Below are positions 14,275 through 16,005 of a stretch of 16,005 nucleotides of DNA, one piece after another. Origin of the DNA: Azoarcus sp. (GTDB taxonomy: Bacteria > Pseudomonadota > Gammaproteobacteria > Burkholderiales > Rhodocyclaceae); contig JAIRNL010000206.1 in the NCBI GenBank assembly GCA_031258035.1, positions 1 through 16,005 on the forward strand, written 5' to 3'. The notes under the pieces were generated by a model. The model ran no database searches, was not told the DNA's origin, and saw nothing but the letters and a program-made list of their open reading frames with translations. How positions within the stretch are numbered: position 1 is the first letter of the stretch; each line of letters starts with the position of its first letter. Made by a program: the position numbers and the translations under genes.

Positions 14275-16005
14275 GTGCCCCTTACCATACTCGGCCTGTC
14301 CGGCGCCGTCAGCCACGACCCTTCCGCCGCCCTCTACATCAACGGCAAACTCGTCGCCGCCGCCGAAGAAGAACGCTTCGTGCGCGACAAGCACGCCAAG
14401 AACCGCATGCCTTGCGAGGCGGCGAAATTCTGCCTGGCCCAGGCCGGCATCGGGCCCGCCGACGTCGACGTCGTCGCCATTCCCTTTGCGCCGGTGAGCC
14501 TTTTCGGCCCCGCGCGCTGGCACTACGCCCGCCGCTACGCCTACGCGCCCGACCGGGCGCTGGACGCCATCCTGAACGGCAACCGGCGTTTCCGCCGTTA
14601 CAGGAAACGCATAGAGTGGTGCCTGATCCAACTCGGATTCGACCTCGGGAAAACGACGATCCAACCCGTGGAGCACCACCTCGCACATGCAGCCAGCGCC
14701 TACCTGTGCTCCGGTTTCACCGAGAAGACCGCCATCCTCGGCATCGACGGCAAGGGCGAGTACGCCACCACTTTTTTCGGCTGGGGCGAAAACGGGAAAA
14801 TCCACAAGATCAAGGAATTCTACGACCCGGACTCCCTGGGCGGCCTCTATGGCGCGCTCACCGAATACCTTGGGTTCGACATGCTCGACGGCGAATTCAA
14901 GGTCATGGGCATGGCCCCGTACGGCGATGCGGGCAGGTACGACTTCTCCCGCCTGGCTGAATTCAAGAACGGCGAACTCATCATCAATACCGATTACGTC
15001 AATGTGATCGGTCTGAAACGCTACAAGGAAAAAGGCAAGGGCTACTACTTCTCGCCCAGGCTCGTGGAATGGCTCGGCCCCCGACGCGAGGGCGACGTGG
15101 CCGACGAACCCTATATCCACCACGCAGCCAGCATCCAGGCGCTGTTTGAAAGACTCTCGCTGGAGATGATCGACCACTACCTCGGCGACATTCTCCGCGA
15201 GACCGGCAGGATCGCCTTTGCCGGCGGCTGCGCGCTGAACGTGAAGCTCAACCAGAAAATCATCGCCCGCCCGGACGTGAAGGAACTCTATGTGCAGCCA
15301 GCCGCTTCCGATGCGGGGACGGCGGTTGGCGCGGCGGCGTATGTCTCGCAGCAACGCGGCGTCGCGGTGGAAAAGATGGAGCACGTCTACCTCGGCCCCG
15401 AATACGCCAACGAGGATGTCATCGCCGCCATCGCCCATTACGAACGGCGGCACGCCATCGCCATCGACTGGGAAAAGATCGACGCCGCCGCCGTGCCGCG
15501 GACCGTCGCCCGGATACTCGCCGACGGCAACCCGGTCGCCTGGTTCCAGGGCCGCATGGAATTCGGCCCGCGCGCCCTGGGCAACCGTTCCATCCTTGGC
15601 TGTCCGAGCGTGGCGGGCGTGGCCGACCGCATCAATGCGCAAATCAAGTTCCGCGAACGCTGGCGGCCTTTCTGTCCCTCGATGCTCGATACCGTCGGCC
15701 CCCGGATGTTCGGGAACGACCATCCCGCGCCCTTCATGACGTTCACCTTTGAAGTGAGCGAAGAATGGAAAACCCGCGTGCCGGAAGTCGTGCACGAGGA
15801 CGGCACCTCCCGCGCCCAGGTACTGAAGCGCGAATTCAATCCGCGCTATTACGACCTGATACTCGAACTGGAAAAACTCACCGGCAACGGCGTAGTCCTG
15901 AACACCTCGCTCAACCGGCGCGGCGAGCCGATGATCTGCTCGCCGGCGGATGCGCTGGGGATGTTCTACGGCTCCGACCTGCAATATCTCGTCATGCAGG
16001 ATGTG
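14275..16005 (+). CDS. NodU/TobZ-type O-carbamoyltransferase, C-terminus beyond right edge
   Basis: The frame is open from GTG 14275 to the right edge (577 codons) with GAGG 7 nt upstream of the start. The family transfers a carbamoyl group from carbamoyl phosphate, through a carbamoyl-adenylate, to a hydroxyl of a sugar or antibiotic. The N-terminal Kae1-like domain begins LGLSGAVSHDPSAALYI and has the metal-binding VEHHLAHAASAY (H135 and H138 region). GGCALNVKLN is at 317-326. The C-terminal catalytic domain carries MEFGPRALGNRSILG (428-442), RWRPFCPS and NTSLNRRGEPM. The family is usually about 550-620 residues, so little is missing. Its position beside glycan genes suggests a carbamoylated sugar in the surface polymer. 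A 594-codon reverse frame over it is a shadow. Confidence 0.94.
   Translation, partial: MPLTILGLSGAVSHDPSAALYINGKLVAAAEEERFVRDKHAKNRMPCEAAKFCLAQAGIGPADVDVVAIPFAPVSLFGPARWHYARRYAYAPDRALDAILNGNRRFRRYRKRIEWCLIQLGFDLGKTTIQPVEHHLAHAASAYLCSGFTEKTAILGIDGKGEYATTFFGWGENGKIHKIKEFYDPDSLGGLYGALTEYLGFDMLDGEFKVMGMAPYGDAGRYDFSRLAEFKNGELIINTDYVNVIGLKRYKEKGKGYYFSPRLVEWLGPRREGDVADEPYIHHAASIQALFERLSLEMIDHYLGDILRETGRIAFAGGCALNVKLNQKIIARPDVKELYVQPAASDAGTAVGAAAYVSQQRGVAVEKMEHVYLGPEYANEDVIAAIAHYERRHAIAIDWEKIDAAAVPRTVARILADGNPVAWFQGRMEFGPRALGNRSILGCPSVAGVADRINAQIKFRERWRPFCPSMLDTVGPRMFGNDHPAPFMTFTFEVSEEWKTRVPEVVHEDGTSRAQVLKREFNPRYYDLILELEKLTGNGVVLNTSLNRRGEPMICSPADALGMFYGSDLQYLVMQDV

Noticed and set aside
14200..15984. 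A 594-codon minus-strand open frame at the right end
   Set aside because: It is antisense to the carbamoyltransferase, whose plus-strand translation from GTG 14275 carries conserved motifs throughout.

Overview
The window looks like chromosomal DNA from a GC-rich, motile Gram-negative bacterium, most likely a betaproteobacterium. This rests on the fliJKLMNOPQR order, the FliK C-terminus, and wbpV/wbpL/wbpM-like surface-polysaccharide genes; the taxonomic call is an inference. The left 1.4 kb is visibly less GC-rich than the rest and looks accessory.

Layout. (1) 1-1429, accessory: the 5' part of a secreted TPR-repeat protein (minus strand, running off the left edge), a decayed tail of an IS481-like transposase, and a small orphan Imm35/YrhB-type immunity protein (plus strand). 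(2) 1514-8008, minus strand: a compact late flagellar cluster transcribed fliJ-fliK-fliL-fliM-fliN-fliO-fliP-fliQ-fliR. It encodes the export chaperone FliJ, hook-length control protein FliK, stator-associated FliL, the C-ring proteins FliM and FliN, and the export-gate proteins FliO, FliP, FliQ and FliR. The usual upstream partners fliE/F/G/H/I are not in the window. (3) 8075-9889, minus strand: a diguanylate cyclase (GGEEF with an intact I-site) sits directly upstream of fliJ. (4) 9998-14015, minus strand: a three-gene surface-glycan cassette consisting of an NAD-dependent sugar epimerase (wbpV-like), a polyprenyl-phosphate sugar-1-phosphate transferase (wbpL/wecA-like) and a membrane nucleotide-sugar 4,6-dehydratase (wbpM-like). 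(5) 14275 to the right edge, plus strand: a NodU/TobZ-type O-carbamoyltransferase starting at GTG, transcribed divergently from the cassette across a 259-bp region with a candidate promoter for each direction.

Working together: regions 2-4 all run in the same direction, so one long convoy passes from glycan initiation through a c-di-GMP-producing enzyme into the flagellar genes. A motility-versus-surface-polysaccharide switch is a reasonable inference but is not proven here. The carbamoyltransferase probably decorates a sugar of the neighbouring glycan pathway. No tRNA, rRNA, CRISPR array or intact mobile element was seen. I did not find a clearly new system. The least ordinary points are the duplicated N-terminal motif in FliN, the orphan immunity gene beside a transposase relic, and the placement of the GGDEF gene.
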